Source: a virus. Taken from it: a stretch of DNA of 26,037 nucleotides. Within the stretch, counting starts at the first letter, position 1. Each line of letters starts with the position of its first letter. The stretch is from IMG/VR virus record IMGVR_UViG_3300042988_002243, positions 1 to 26,037 of that record; one strand, given 5' to 3'. A program made the translations under genes and the position numbers. This document shows positions 10,782 to 18,855 of this stretch, piece after piece. Below the pieces are notes generated by a model. The model had not been told where the DNA came from and searched no databases. It saw only the letters and a list, made by a program, of their open reading frames with translations.

Positions 10782-11591
10782 TTATCTATTTTTACCAAAA
10801 ACCGATGAAATATCCGGAGGAGTTTCCCACAGACCATTGAGGGGATCCTCATTAGAGGCCTTTTTTACGAGACCGCTAAGCTTTTTCGCACCGACTTTAG
10901 GTTCTTGCGGAACTTCGGCACTGTCAAAAAGGATGTCAAGAAGATCCTGTGAAGCTTCCACTGGTTTCTCTTCTTCCTCTTCGACTACCGGTTTCTCTTC
11001 GACTACCGGTTTCTCTTCTTCTTTTTTCGCTTCTTTTTTCTCTTCGACTTCTTTTTTCTCTTCGACTTCTGGTTTCTCTTCGACTACCGGTTTCTCTTCT
11101 TCTTTTTTCGCTTCTTTTTTCTCTTCGACTACCGGTTTCTCTTCGACTTCTGGTTTCTCTTCAACTTCTGGTTTCTCTTCTTCTTTGCATTCAGCAGCAA
11201 TTTTAGAAGCAAGCTCAGCTTGACGCTGAAGAGTAGCCATAATAGCCCGTTCCGGCATAAACATGAAATCAGTTGCTTGATCTTCAACAGTGATATCTTC
11301 CGCACCAGGAAGCATACGCTGAGCAATTGTGATGCATTTGAGAGCTTTATCTTCAAGCTGTCTCGCCTGCACAACTGCTTCACGAGCCGGTGCCGGATGA
11401 CCAGTCTCTGATCGTCCTTCTGATTTCCAAGGAGTCTCTTTATTCTGATCTTCTCCCCAAGCAGAAGGATTCCCGGTTTCATACTTCTCAACCGGAGGAT
11501 TTGAACGTGTTTGATTCATGGTATAGGGATCGGCCTGCTTCATAATCTCAGCAGTCTTTTCTTCGTCCCAACTTAGTCTTTTTCTCATCAT
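10782..11591 (-). CDS. acidic Glu/Lys/Pro-repeat protein, probable scaffold
   Basis: This 269-residue protein has ATG-ATG after GGAGGCC. The first 135 residues are soluble and helical (EAVVQARQLEDKALKCITIA, ERAIMATLQRQAELASKIAA). Residues 137-212 are a run of EEKPEVEEKPVVEEKKEAKK-type repeats, followed by a short helical end (SQDLLDILFDSAEVPQ) and a basic tail. High charge, repeats and a place between protease and capsid fit a capsid scaffolding or core protein, which is often acidic and helical. A repeat-rich tail or head fibre is less likely. Confidence 0.55.
   Translation of the reverse strand: MMRKRLSWDEEKTAEIMKQADPYTMNQTRSNPPVEKYETGNPSAWGEDQNKETPWKSEGRSETGHPAPAREAVVQARQLEDKALKCITIAQRMLPGAEDITVEDQATDFMFMPERAIMATLQRQAELASKIAAECKEEEKPEVEEKPEVEEKPVVEEKKEAKKEEEKPVVEEKPEVEEKKEVEEKKEAKKEEEKPVVEEKPVVEEEEEKPVEASQDLLDILFDSAEVPQEPKVGAKKLSGLVKKASNEDPLNGLWETPPDISSVFGKNR
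10968..11192. repeat. imperfect 18-bp tandem repeats in the acidic protein gene
   Basis: The unit GAAGAGAAACCnGnnGTC (minus strand) and its Lys-rich variant recur about a dozen times and keep the reading frame. An internal block (KKEAKKEEEKPVVEEKP) appears twice, so the array grew by slippage and larger duplications. Confidence 0.85.
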
Positions 11592-11631
11592 GGCCTCCTA
11601 TGAAATGGAATCGTATTGTGAATTATTAAAA

Positions 11632-11647
11632 TATTAGAAGATTATTA
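11632..11647 (-). promoter_or_regulatory. recurrent 16-bp motif, copy 1
   Basis: On the minus strand it reads TAATAATCTTCTAATA, 40 bp before the start of the acidic scaffold-like gene. Nearly the same sequence occurs in three other gaps of the virion block (15084, 15422, 18692), always on the coding strand just upstream of a gene. A phage-specific promoter is the leading idea. Confidence 0.45.
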
Positions 11648-11668
11648 AACTTCTTCTCTATTAGGTAC

Positions 11669-13234
11669 TTACGAGTAAAAATCCAACAATTTTAACCAGG
11701 CACAAATTTTATATGCTTCATCCCGCGAAATTTTTCGGCCTAACGCTGCTACTACCTTTTGTAAAACTTCAATAGGCTGCTTACCTTCGGTGCCACCAAG
11801 ACTTGCGATAGTTTTCTTTACTTGAACTGGAAGAGGGCTCTTGTAACAATTGTCAATAAAGGAAAGTACTGCTAAAAAATCCCTCTTATTATAACCATAA
11901 TCTTTAAGTGTAGTGAGATCATTATTGGTCATGGCAATATGGACACCATAACGTAATTTATCAAAAGATTTTTTATCTAATGTTTTAGAAACTCTTTGAT
12001 TAATGAATCTATCCCATGTCTTCTGGGCACCCCAAACCTTAGATAGAACAAGGCTTGCAGGTCTAATTAGTGTTTCGTCAAGTGTGTCAGGACCTCTGGG
12101 TGCTTCAAGGTCATCCTCTGAAAGATCTTTTAGAACTTCGTCTTGAACCTGGTCAAGAACTTTCTTTTTAAGATCTTTTTTAAAATTCTTTATATCGCTC
12201 TCTGGTTCTGCTTCAGGAGGAGCATCCATAGGTGGTGCTTCATCTACTGGCGCTGTAGCATCCTCCGGAGGAGTGTCTTCTTCAGTTGGAACGTCCTCTG
12301 GAGGAGTATCTTCTGGGGTATCCTCGACTGGTTTTTCCTCGTCTTTAGGATCCGCAGCAATTAATCCTTTATCCATTGCAGCCTTCAGAAAATCTCCTGC
12401 TTTAGTTTTATAGGCTTCAACTTTACTTGCGGACTCAAGTTTTGCCATAATTTCTTCTGAGGGTTCCACAAAACTTCGGAGGACAGCTCCGGTAAAAGCC
12501 GGCTGTTTTACCCAGGAGGCCTCAATGAATTTATTACTGCCCTCATCATCCTTATGTCCGCATAATTCAGCGATTTTTCTCTGCACACCATCATTATCAA
12601 AAAACATATTATTTTTTTGAAATTTAACATGATTACAAGCTTCCGTCTCATCTACTGCTTTATTTCCACATTTAGAGCAAATAGAATATTTAATTAAAGT
12701 CCCCATCGAAAGTGTTGTAAGCTCTTTCGATTCTATTTTTCGTACTAAATCTTTGTGTTTTCGATCAGTGGCTACAAGAATATCAACATATAAAGTTGAT
12801 AATTCTTTCCCCTCTTTATCCTTACCTACAACAATTTCTCTTAAAGCAGCGTCAATAATTCTACCTTTTGATAAATCTTCCAGCTGGACGTGCTCTAAAA
12901 AATTATGGCCACCTATAAAAGTTTTATAGGTATTTTTTAAAACTTCCTTAGTCCAAGCATCCCCATTATTATTAACAAACTGAGAAAATTCCGGTTTAAT
13001 TAAATAGTCGGATTTAGGGTCTTTAGGGTCAGCTAAGTCTACGTCTACAGAAGCAATAATAGAGCAATGACTAAGAAGGTATTTGTCCGGGCTGTACTTG
13101 GCTATAACAGATTTAGCCGTCTTCATCCGGCATTGTCCGTCCTTACAAGCATCCTTATAAACCTTATTGGTCCATTGATCCGGACTAACATGAGACTTGA
13201 CTACATTAGCATTTCCATATCTATACATTGCCAT
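11669..13234 (-). CDS. prohead protease with zinc knuckle, fused to a scaffold-like C-terminus
   Basis: This 521-residue protein starts with MAMYRYGNANVVKS behind GAAGGA. Residues 50-255 resemble head-maturation serine proteases of large phages: GGHNFLEHVQ with the candidate catalytic His110, then YVDILVATDRKHKDLVRKIE, then LSMGTLIKYS with candidate Ser176. A zinc-ligand set follows (Cys186, Cys189, Cys200, His202 in CSKCG...EACNH), known in protease homologues of SPO1/T4-like phages. Residues 295-345 are a Pro/Glu/Asp linker. The helical C-terminus may serve as an internal scaffold. Such proteases cut scaffold and capsid during head maturation. Its place between portal and capsid supports this. 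Confidence 0.75.
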   Translation of the reverse strand: MAMYRYGNANVVKSHVSPDQWTNKVYKDACKDGQCRMKTAKSVIAKYSPDKYLLSHCSIIASVDVDLADPKDPKSDYLIKPEFSQFVNNNGDAWTKEVLKNTYKTFIGGHNFLEHVQLEDLSKGRIIDAALREIVVGKDKEGKELSTLYVDILVATDRKHKDLVRKIESKELTTLSMGTLIKYSICSKCGNKAVDETEACNHVKFQKNNMFFDNDGVQRKIAELCGHKDDEGSNKFIEASWVKQPAFTGAVLRSFVEPSEEIMAKLESASKVEAYKTKAGDFLKAAMDKGLIAADPKDEEKPVEDTPEDTPPEDVPTEEDTPPEDATAPVDEAPPMDAPPEAEPESDIKNFKKDLKKKVLDQVQDEVLKDLSEDDLEAPRGPDTLDETLIRPASLVLSKVWGAQKTWDRFINQRVSKTLDKKSFDKLRYGVHIAMTNNDLTTLKDYGYNKRDFLAVLSFIDNCYKSPLPVQVKKTIASLGGTEGKQPIEVLQKVVAALGRKISRDEAYKICAWLKLLDFYS

Positions 13235-13240
13235 GGAAAT

Positions 13241-13579
13241 TTATTCCTTCGTTGAGTCTAAAAAATCACTGATTTGATCCACAGCAAGAGCTAAATTTGT
13301 AAGCCCTTCAGTTTCAAAATCAGAAGCAATCTTATCTAAGTCAGCAACTATTGAGGCTTTCTTAGCTTTAATTTCCGGAGTTTCTTCTTCTTCTACAGGA
13401 GAATCCTTCTTAGAAAATTTCAACCCTTCAAGCTGTCCAATTACAGTTCCGAACCTCCCCAAAGCCCTTCCACGCCAATCTTCCTGTTTAATACTGAAAG
13501 TACCGGCCGGTTTTGAGGGAGAATTTGACAGAACAAAAATTGGAGTATTATCAACTGCATATCTATGTAGATATTTCAT
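13241..13579 (-). CDS. hypothetical head-module protein
   Basis: This 112-residue protein has an ATG overlapping the previous stop (ATGA), preceded by GGAGAAA, so it is translationally coupled. The first half is beta-like (IFVLSNSPSKPAGTFSIKQE). A Glu-rich linker (SPVEEEETPEIKAKK) follows, then an acidic helix (SIVADLDKIASDFETEGL). It ends 7 bp before the protease gene. The family is not recognised. Such small proteins between portal and protease are often head or neck factors. Confidence 0.7.
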   Translation of the reverse strand: MKYLHRYAVDNTPIFVLSNSPSKPAGTFSIKQEDWRGRALGRFGTVIGQLEGLKFSKKDSPVEEEETPEIKAKKASIVADLDKIASDFETEGLTNLALAVDQISDFLDSTKE

Positions 13580-14091
13580 TTGGTTTCTCCGGATAAATTA
13601 GCATAGACTTTTTTTATGGAAGATTTCATGATATAATCGGAGCATATAGTTGCATATTTTTTATATATGCGATTATATGCTTGAACGTCAGAGAGTTTCT
13701 GCTCTTGACATTCAACAATATCATTCACAAGTTTTCCAACTATTTCTGATGCAAAAGTATGAGCAATCCGAATGGCCATTTTCTCCTGGCCTGACGCTTC
13801 TTTTGGAATACCATAATTTTTATCGGAAAGATCCTTTTCATAGGAACTATATCCCATATCATGGATCACAGTTGGAAGGCCAAAAATCGCCGGATTAACT
13901 TTAATAAGAGTCTCAGGACTTTCTGCTGTGTGTTCAACAGGCCACTGTACCCAAACTTTATAAGTGGCCGGAACTACATGTGTCACAATACCCATATAAG
14001 GGGACACATTCCATTCAGTCACAAATTTTCGGACACATTCCCCGGGCTTGAAGTCCTCAGGGGCCACCATGCTGGGGTATAAAGAAGGCAT
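13576..14091 (-). CDS. hypothetical protein with SH3-like N-terminus
   Basis: This is a 171-residue protein. Residues 15-65 (PGECVRKFVTEWNVSPYMGI, VTHVVPATYKVWVQWPVEHT) have the strand spacing of a small SH3/Tudor-like barrel. The C-terminal 90 residues are helical (EKMAIRIAHTFASEIVGKLV, AYNRIYKKYATICSDYIM). The ribosome site is weak (GGTAAGAG). It is coupled to the next gene by a 4-bp overlap. It lies in the head operon; the role is unknown. Confidence 0.7.
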   Translation of the reverse strand: MPSLYPSMVAPEDFKPGECVRKFVTEWNVSPYMGIVTHVVPATYKVWVQWPVEHTAESPETLIKVNPAIFGLPTVIHDMGYSSYEKDLSDKNYGIPKEASGQEKMAIRIAHTFASEIVGKLVNDIVECQEQKLSDVQAYNRIYKKYATICSDYIMKSSIKKVYANLSGETK

Positions 14092-14106
14092 CTCTTACCG
14101 TCCGTT

Positions 14107-14147
14107 CTGAAAAAGAAGCCTTCTGGTCACAATATGTACCAGAAGGC
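14107..14147 (-). terminator. rho-independent terminator inside the head operon
   Basis: On the minus strand AGCCTTCTGGT / ACCAGAAGGCT (11 bp, perfect) is followed by TCTTTTT. It lies between two head genes, so it probably gives partial termination or separates two transcription units. Confidence 0.75.
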
Positions 14148-14166
14148 TAAATTATGAAAAAAAAGA

Positions 14167-14487
14167 CTATTCGACCTTCTGATACGGAACACTGGCCTTT
14201 TTAATCGGGACAGGGTTCTTTTTGACATCAATAACTTGTTCGAAGTTATTTTTATCAAACTCAGTCATGTAAGGCTCATCAGAATCCCGTTTACGAACAT
14301 TGCTGTTGAAACGATTCTGCATGTACCATGCTTCATCAGCATCGAATTTCAGAGTCGAAGCATCTCTTTTGCCTTCAATAACGTCAGAGATCATATCGAT
14401 CTGGAGAGCTACAGCCGGATTAAGCTTTTCAACTTCTTCAGCTATTTTATCCAGCTTTTCGGTGTATTCCTGTGCATTCTTAATCAT
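14167..14487 (-). CDS. hypothetical helical protein
   Basis: ATG 14487 follows AGGAGG with 6 nt spacing; the TTG one codon upstream is less likely. The 106-residue product has a helical front (YTEKLDKIAEEVEKLNPAVA). A middle section reads FDADEAWYMQNRFNSNVR and the tail is basic (KKNPVPIKKASVPYQK). No family is recognised. It is followed by a strong hairpin terminator. Confidence 0.7.
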   Translation of the reverse strand: MIKNAQEYTEKLDKIAEEVEKLNPAVALQIDMISDVIEGKRDASTLKFDADEAWYMQNRFNSNVRKRDSDEPYMTEFDKNNFEQVIDVKKNPVPIKKASVPYQKVE

Positions 14488-14517
14488 CAAAAACCTCCTA
14501 TGTAAAGTTTAATACTG

Positions 14518-15066
14518 TTAATCCTTCTTTATTTTAATCTTACCTTTATCACGAACCAGATGAGGAAGACCTTCTTGAATCCTTCTCTTTAGCTGATGCA
14601 TGTGAGGTATATCTTTCTGTTTAATACCGAGTTGCTTCAAAACATGAGGTCTGATAGAGACCCCCTCACTTTTGGGGGCTTCCTTCTTAGCCTGACGAAC
14701 ACCACCCACTTTATCTTTCATTGCAACCATAAGAACTTCAAATTTATTGGCATTTACTTTTCCATCAAACATGCCCTTATTAAAAGTCTTAATTGCTAAA
14801 TTCAAAGCGTCTTCACAAGCTACCACTGCACTGTACCGAACCAATCCGGGATTTATATACTGTTGAGCAAAAGCCACAAGGCTGTCATAATCCATGTCAC
14901 TAAAATCATCCGGACCTTTATAATTTGATTGAGCATCAAATCTTTGAACTCTTTCATTCACTACACGATTATCATAATTGAAATAACCGTAAGCATTGTT
15001 TGTAACTTCAGGCAAGCTTGCGATATACTTTCTAACTACATTTGGAATAATCATTATAATGTTCAT
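14518..15066 (-). CDS. hypothetical head-module protein
   Basis: This 182-residue protein starts MNIIMIIPNVVRKYIASLPE; the ribosome site is weak (AAAGAAAAACAG). The helical middle (YDSLVAFAQQYINPGLVRYS) and the Lys-rich C-terminus (KRRIQEGLPHLVRDKGKIKI) suggest nucleic-acid or capsid contact. The recurrent 16-bp motif (15084-15099) stands 17 bp before the start. No family is recognised. Confidence 0.7.
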   Translation of the reverse strand: MNIIMIIPNVVRKYIASLPEVTNNAYGYFNYDNRVVNERVQRFDAQSNYKGPDDFSDMDYDSLVAFAQQYINPGLVRYSAVVACEDALNLAIKTFNKGMFDGKVNANKFEVLMVAMKDKVGGVRQAKKEAPKSEGVSIRPHVLKQLGIKQKDIPHMHQLKRRIQEGLPHLVRDKGKIKIKKD

Positions 15067-15083
15067 AGCTGTTTTTCTTTTTG

Positions 15084-15099
15084 TATTAGTAGATTATTA
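15084..15099 (-). promoter_or_regulatory. recurrent 16-bp motif, copy 2
   Basis: It reads TAATAATCTACTAATA on the minus strand, one change from copy 1. It begins at the stop codon of the 97-aa gene and lies 17 bp before the next start, so a transcript from here would have a very short leader. Confidence 0.4.
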
Positions 15100-15390
15100 A
15101 TTTTCAATGGATAAAAACTTTGAAATGACTCTTTGACCGGCAAAACGGGCACTGGCTTTCGGTTTTGCTCCCTCAATCTGATCTTTAAGATTACTCACCA
15201 ATGTTTTCAATTCGAAAGCTTTATTCATTGTTATATCAATAGCTTTTGATATATCATCCTCCAGCATTTCATTACTCTTTAAACCACGTTTCACTGGTAT
15301 ATCATGGAAAGAAGTCAAACACAGCAATAGGTTATCCATAACATCAACAGATTTAATAATATCTTTTCCGAGACCTTTTTTCTTTGACAT
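15097..15390 (-). CDS. hypothetical helical protein
   Basis: This 97-residue protein has its start at ATG behind AAAGG. It has a basic N-terminus (MSKKKGLGKDIIKSVDVMDN), then amphipathic helices (DISKAIDITMNKAFELKTLV) and a basic tail (KPKASARFAGQRVISKFL). It is probably a small structural or assembly factor by position only. Confidence 0.65.
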   Translation of the reverse strand: MSKKKGLGKDIIKSVDVMDNLLLCLTSFHDIPVKRGLKSNEMLEDDISKAIDITMNKAFELKTLVSNLKDQIEGAKPKASARFAGQRVISKFLSIEN

Positions 15391-15421
15391 AATTATTACC
15401 TTTCAAGTACCTAAGAAATAA

Positions 15422-15437
15422 AATTAGAAGGTTATTA
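15422..15437 (-). promoter_or_regulatory. recurrent 16-bp motif, copy 3
   Basis: It reads TAATAACCTTCTAATT on the minus strand, 31 bp before the 97-aa gene. It overlaps the last codons and stop of the 145-aa gene. This is the least conserved copy. Confidence 0.35.
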
Positions 15438-15861
15438 GATTCAGATCACAAAGATCCTCAATCAGAATATTCCGTTCTTCATCATTAAAACCCCGTCGAT
15501 TACAGATAAAATCAAAATCTTCATGGTCGACACCATTTTTTTGCCACCATGAAATCTCCTGATTCAGTAAATGGGCTTTCAGAGGATTTTGAGCTTTAAT
15601 TTTTTCTTTCTGTCTCTTACGTTGTTCTCTACGTAATTTCTTTATCCCAGGTGCCATCTTCTGATAATCTTTGCCATTCTGCCTGTAATCTCTCATATAA
15701 TTTTTAGAAAAATCAGTTCTATTTGTCTTATTAGACGTAGGGGTCTCACGCCGGGGAGGTTTGATTTTTGGTTCAGGCCAAACCTTCTGCACGACGTCCC
15801 CCTCAGGGGTGGACATAGTGGCAATAACACTTCTAAGACTATCAGCAATAGATTTAAACAT
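15424..15861 (-). CDS. hypothetical basic protein next to the portal
   Basis: This 145-residue protein starts MFKSIADSLRSVIATMSTPE after AGGAC. The middle is very basic (GIKKLRREQRKRQKEKIKAQ). The end is acidic/hydrophobic (NRRGFNDEERNILIEDLCDL) with a WW pair (ISWWQKNGVDHEDF). It is directly downstream of the portal gene (18 bp). A DNA-contacting head or connector protein would fit but is not shown. Confidence 0.7.
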   Translation of the reverse strand: MFKSIADSLRSVIATMSTPEGDVVQKVWPEPKIKPPRRETPTSNKTNRTDFSKNYMRDYRQNGKDYQKMAPGIKKLRREQRKRQKEKIKAQNPLKAHLLNQEISWWQKNGVDHEDFDFICNRRGFNDEERNILIEDLCDLNLITF

Positions 15862-15879
15862 GAGATAATGTCCTAAATT

Positions 15880-17745
15880 TTATATATTGGCCTTTGAGAA
15901 AACCTTCTCCATTAAATCAGGATTTTCTTTTAAATAATTCATAATCTTTGCCATCTTTTTTGCTTTTTCACGAGCTTCATTCAAAATTTCTGATTTTTCA
16001 AAACTAAATCTCTGAGCACCAGCCGGGGCTTCCTCCGCGGGCGGGGTCATTTTTAATTTGAGATAATCAGCTAATTTTGCCGTCAAATTTGTTTGATCCA
16101 CAAGGGGTACAGCAACACCTGTATAAATATTTCTGATCAGCTCATTAAATATGCTATCATTAACCGTGAAAAGATCTTGTTCAATTTTTTCTTTCGTAGA
16201 AACAGGATCTATGTTAAGAATATCAAGAATAAGATCCACAGAAATAGAACCCTTCTGATATAACTGGAAAGCTGCATCAAAAAATCTATCATTATCACGG
16301 ATCGCCAATCGAGTAAAACTCAATTTAGGATAAAGAAGAATTTCATTTCCATAATCGTCATACTCGATAAAACCTTTTTTCTTAGCCACCGGTTTAAACA
16401 AATAATTTTCCACAAAATCTTGAATTATTTCACGGAACAATAAATATTCAGTGTTCATAATTTCAAGACCAATCCTACTTCCAGTATAAGACCCTTCTCC
16501 AGTTAAAAGTTCACGAGTCATACCAAGACCCGCAAGGAGCCTAGTTAAACCGGCCTCATTTTCGGATTCAATATCAAGGAGACGTCCATTAGAACCCATT
16601 TCCTCCCAATGTACTTCGTAATTAGCTATGATACTGAAATCGGGATCTACAAGCGCCATATCCACTTGTTCTCTAAGATTATCCACGTCATCCTGATTAA
16701 GATCTTCAGCCCACACGACCCTCATAGGGGTCATATGTCGGGAAGCTATAGAGGTTTGTGCCTGGCGGAGCTTATCCAAAAGGGTCAGGGTGTTTATACA
16801 CCTCTCAATCATGGAAATACCCATAGGTTCATACTGGGATTTTTTACGAGCAAGATGATGTACAAAGGAGCCTGAATAGGGATCCGTGTCCAGAGGAATT
16901 ACACCACTCTGTCGGACTTTATCCTGGAGGTCTGCCGGAATTTCATATTTTTTTCTATTATCCGGGGAATCCCCCTGAGAAGCATACCCCCCTTGAGTAA
17001 TAAATTCTTTTGTCTGTGGATCCGGGACATATTCGACGGCTATTTCATCCGTGAGAGGAAGTTTCCTAATTCGAACCTGATCTGGGGGAAGAATAATGAG
17101 TTTTTTCCACCCAGTAAAAAGAGGGTTTTTATCCCGGATATCATATTTAGTTTTTAGGAACTCACTACGTTGAGAAATTTCTTCTTTCTTCTTTGATATT
17201 TCTTCGGGAGTCAAATCCCCAAAAGGGTCATCTTCCTCAAGATACGAAAAGCAATTACCGAATAAATTGAAATCATGAGTTACTTCAAGGAGGCTTTTAA
17301 ACAGCTTCATTTCATCGCACATCTTCTCGAAGAACTGCATCACATATTTATTTTGATGGGGGTTTTTGCCCTTAGGAGGTACGAGTCGTAATTTAGACAG
17401 GGGAAGAGTCGAATGGATATCGATAGCCCTTCCTACGATCTCGTTGGTATTATAAAAGAACCGATAGAAAGCTCTACGTTCACGAAGGTTTTGAGGTTTT
17501 TCAAGAAAGTCAGTACTTAGCTGAGGCGAATAGAATTGGGATGTTCCGCTGTCTATAGTGTCGGCCGTCCGGATTCTTCCGAAAGTCGTAGAAGTTGCAA
17601 TTCTCTTCTGCAACCTAGCTCTTACTTCATTCTCAGTAAGTTTAGGAATAGACGGGTTTTCAGAAGCCACCATGACCCTGGGGGCTGGTCGTGCTGCTGT
17701 TTTTCCGGTTTCAGTTGTTGTTACGACTCTAATTCTCTTAGCCAT
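15880..17745 (-). CDS. portal protein
   Basis: This 621-residue protein forms the dodecameric ring at the head vertex through which DNA is packaged. Typical portal segments are RRAFYRFFYNTNEIVGRAID near the N-terminus, NLFGNCFSYLEEDDPFGDL, KLIILPPDQVRIRKLPL, LARKKSQYEPMGISMIERCI, and a mid-protein IENEAGLTRLLAGLGMTREL-type stretch. The helical stem/crown follows (NTEYLLFREIIQDFVENYLF), with a helical C-terminus. The start overlaps the upstream stop (ATGGCTAA) and has GGAGG 6 nt before it. Length and gene order (upstream of protease and capsid) are as in large myoviruses. Confidence 0.88.
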   Translation of the reverse strand: MAKRIRVVTTTETGKTAARPAPRVMVASENPSIPKLTENEVRARLQKRIATSTTFGRIRTADTIDSGTSQFYSPQLSTDFLEKPQNLRERRAFYRFFYNTNEIVGRAIDIHSTLPLSKLRLVPPKGKNPHQNKYVMQFFEKMCDEMKLFKSLLEVTHDFNLFGNCFSYLEEDDPFGDLTPEEISKKKEEISQRSEFLKTKYDIRDKNPLFTGWKKLIILPPDQVRIRKLPLTDEIAVEYVPDPQTKEFITQGGYASQGDSPDNRKKYEIPADLQDKVRQSGVIPLDTDPYSGSFVHHLARKKSQYEPMGISMIERCINTLTLLDKLRQAQTSIASRHMTPMRVVWAEDLNQDDVDNLREQVDMALVDPDFSIIANYEVHWEEMGSNGRLLDIESENEAGLTRLLAGLGMTRELLTGEGSYTGSRIGLEIMNTEYLLFREIIQDFVENYLFKPVAKKKGFIEYDDYGNEILLYPKLSFTRLAIRDNDRFFDAAFQLYQKGSISVDLILDILNIDPVSTKEKIEQDLFTVNDSIFNELIRNIYTGVAVPLVDQTNLTAKLADYLKLKMTPPAEEAPAGAQRFSFEKSEILNEAREKAKKMAKIMNYLKENPDLMEKVFSKANI

Positions 17746-18136
17746 CTAAAACCTCCAGCTCTTTCTCATTTACCACAACATCATCCAACTCTACCGGGAC
17801 TGATTGTTCTTTTCTTTGACGTCTTACTTGAGCAGGAGATTTTTTCCGTTTTTCTTGGGTGAGATCATCTTCAATGAATTTAAAATGACCCATGGGGCGT
17901 ACACTTTTAGCTCCTTGAGCCAAAGAACCGAAAACATCTCTATTTCTTCGAATAGTCATAAGAAATTTTTGAAAATCTTCAAGTCCTTCATTCCCGGAGG
18001 CCATTTTTTGTTCAATATAAGTTGTATTAGCCTCTCGATATAGACTATCGTACTCTCTAAGTAAGGTAGTTAGTTCCATTTGAATCTTAGAAGTTTTATT
18101 TTGAAGATCCATTAATTTTCCATTAAAGTCAGCCAT
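17738..18136 (-). CDS. hypothetical coiled-coil protein upstream of portal
   Basis: This 132-residue protein has a helical front (KLMDLQNKTSKIQMELTTLL, REYDSLYREANTTYIEQKMA) that suggests a coiled coil. A basic middle (QEKRKKSPAQVRRQRKE) and an acidic end follow. It overlaps the portal gene by 8 bp and the upstream gene by 25 bp, i.e. a tightly packed operon. A small-terminase or neck role is conceivable; neither is shown by motifs. Confidence 0.7.
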   Translation of the reverse strand: MADFNGKLMDLQNKTSKIQMELTTLLREYDSLYREANTTYIEQKMASGNEGLEDFQKFLMTIRRNRDVFGSLAQGAKSVRPMGHFKFIEDDLTQEKRKKSPAQVRRQRKEQSVPVELDDVVVNEKELEVLDG

Positions 18137-18426
18137 GATCTGGCAACCTTTCTGGCACCGTTCTTTGATGAAAAATACCCCCGAATAGTTTCTTGAACTT
18201 CTTGGTCCCCTGGATTTCGAGTAAGCATATTTTTTGATTTTAAAAATGCTTGGGTATCAGCCATCTGCTCTTTGGATACTGGGTGCCCATTAACTGATTT
18301 TGAGATTGCCTGAATAATCTGATCAATATTAAGGGGTCGTGTTTCAAAAATATTTGTACCAGGTTCATACTTAGGATCATAATGGTACGGAAACAGAAAC
18401 TCCGGATTTGATAGATCACCAGGCAT
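18112..18426 (-). CDS. hypothetical protein
   Basis: This 104-residue protein starts MPGDLSNPEFLFPYHYDPKY after AAAGGTCGG. The front is Pro/Tyr-rich. The rest is helical (NIDQIIQAISKSVNGHPV, VQETIRGYFSSKNGARKVAR). It is part of the overlapping gene string before the portal. No family is recognised. Confidence 0.65.
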   Translation of the reverse strand: MPGDLSNPEFLFPYHYDPKYEPGTNIFETRPLNIDQIIQAISKSVNGHPVSKEQMADTQAFLKSKNMLTRNPGDQEVQETIRGYFSSKNGARKVARSWLTLMEN

Positions 18427-18437
18427 TTTTCCGACCT

Positions 18438-18638
18438 TTATTTTTGAACCTGAGGTTGAGCAGCTTTCTGCATAGCTTCTTGAGACTTAGCAACCATACT
18501 CAACCATTCCACACAGAAACGAGCTTTTTCATATTTTAATTCTTTTACCCGTTCGGCCGCTTTGGACTCTTCCAATTCAGCAAGAGCAATTTTTTCCTCG
18601 AAAGCAGCTAACTCCAATTGATACCTTAACTGATCCAT
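18438..18638 (-). CDS. small coiled-coil protein
   Basis: This 66-residue protein is almost wholly one charged helix (AAFEEKIALAELEESKAAER, VKELKYEKARFCVEWLSM) with heptad spacing. The start is behind an excellent AGGAGG. It is the first gene after the tail-spike group and follows the recurrent 16-bp motif, so it may open the head operon. Confidence 0.65.
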   Translation of the reverse strand: MDQLRYQLELAAFEEKIALAELEESKAAERVKELKYEKARFCVEWLSMVAKSQEAMQKAAQPQVQK

Positions 18639-18855
18639 AAGACCTCCTATTTTATGTGATTTTATTTAGACATCATATAATAGGCTAAAAGTATTAGAAG
18701 ATTATTGACCTACAATGTAAGTTATTGATTTTAAAAGAGTTATAAAAGAGAAGACTTTAAACAATAAAGGTAGCCACGTATTTATGTCCCTAATTTATTG
18801 ATGGTTCTGCCGTCTTCGGTTATGAATTTCATCATATAAATTAATGTTGAGTCTG
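18639..18855. other. intergenic region between tail-spike and head genes
   Basis: This is about 217 bp of AT-rich DNA. It holds the recurrent motif (18692-18707) and one possible 17-codon frame without a ribosome site. No clear terminator follows the 944-aa gene. It is a likely transcription start region for the head operon. Confidence 0.5.
18692..18707 (-). promoter_or_regulatory. recurrent 16-bp motif, copy 4
   Basis: It reads CAATAATCTTCTAATA on the minus strand, 53 bp before the 66-aa gene and in the only sizeable gap of the virion block. The TATTATATG further downstream could also serve as a -10 region. Confidence 0.45.

Noticed and set aside
10837-11223. Plus-strand frames rich in Ser/Phe or Leu across the repeat region
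   Set aside because: They are reverse readings of the Glu/Lys/Pro repeats and have no ribosome sites.
18780-18850. 17-codon frame (MMKFITEDGRTINKLGT) after the 944-aa gene
   Set aside because: No ribosome site and too short to support; left as intergenic.
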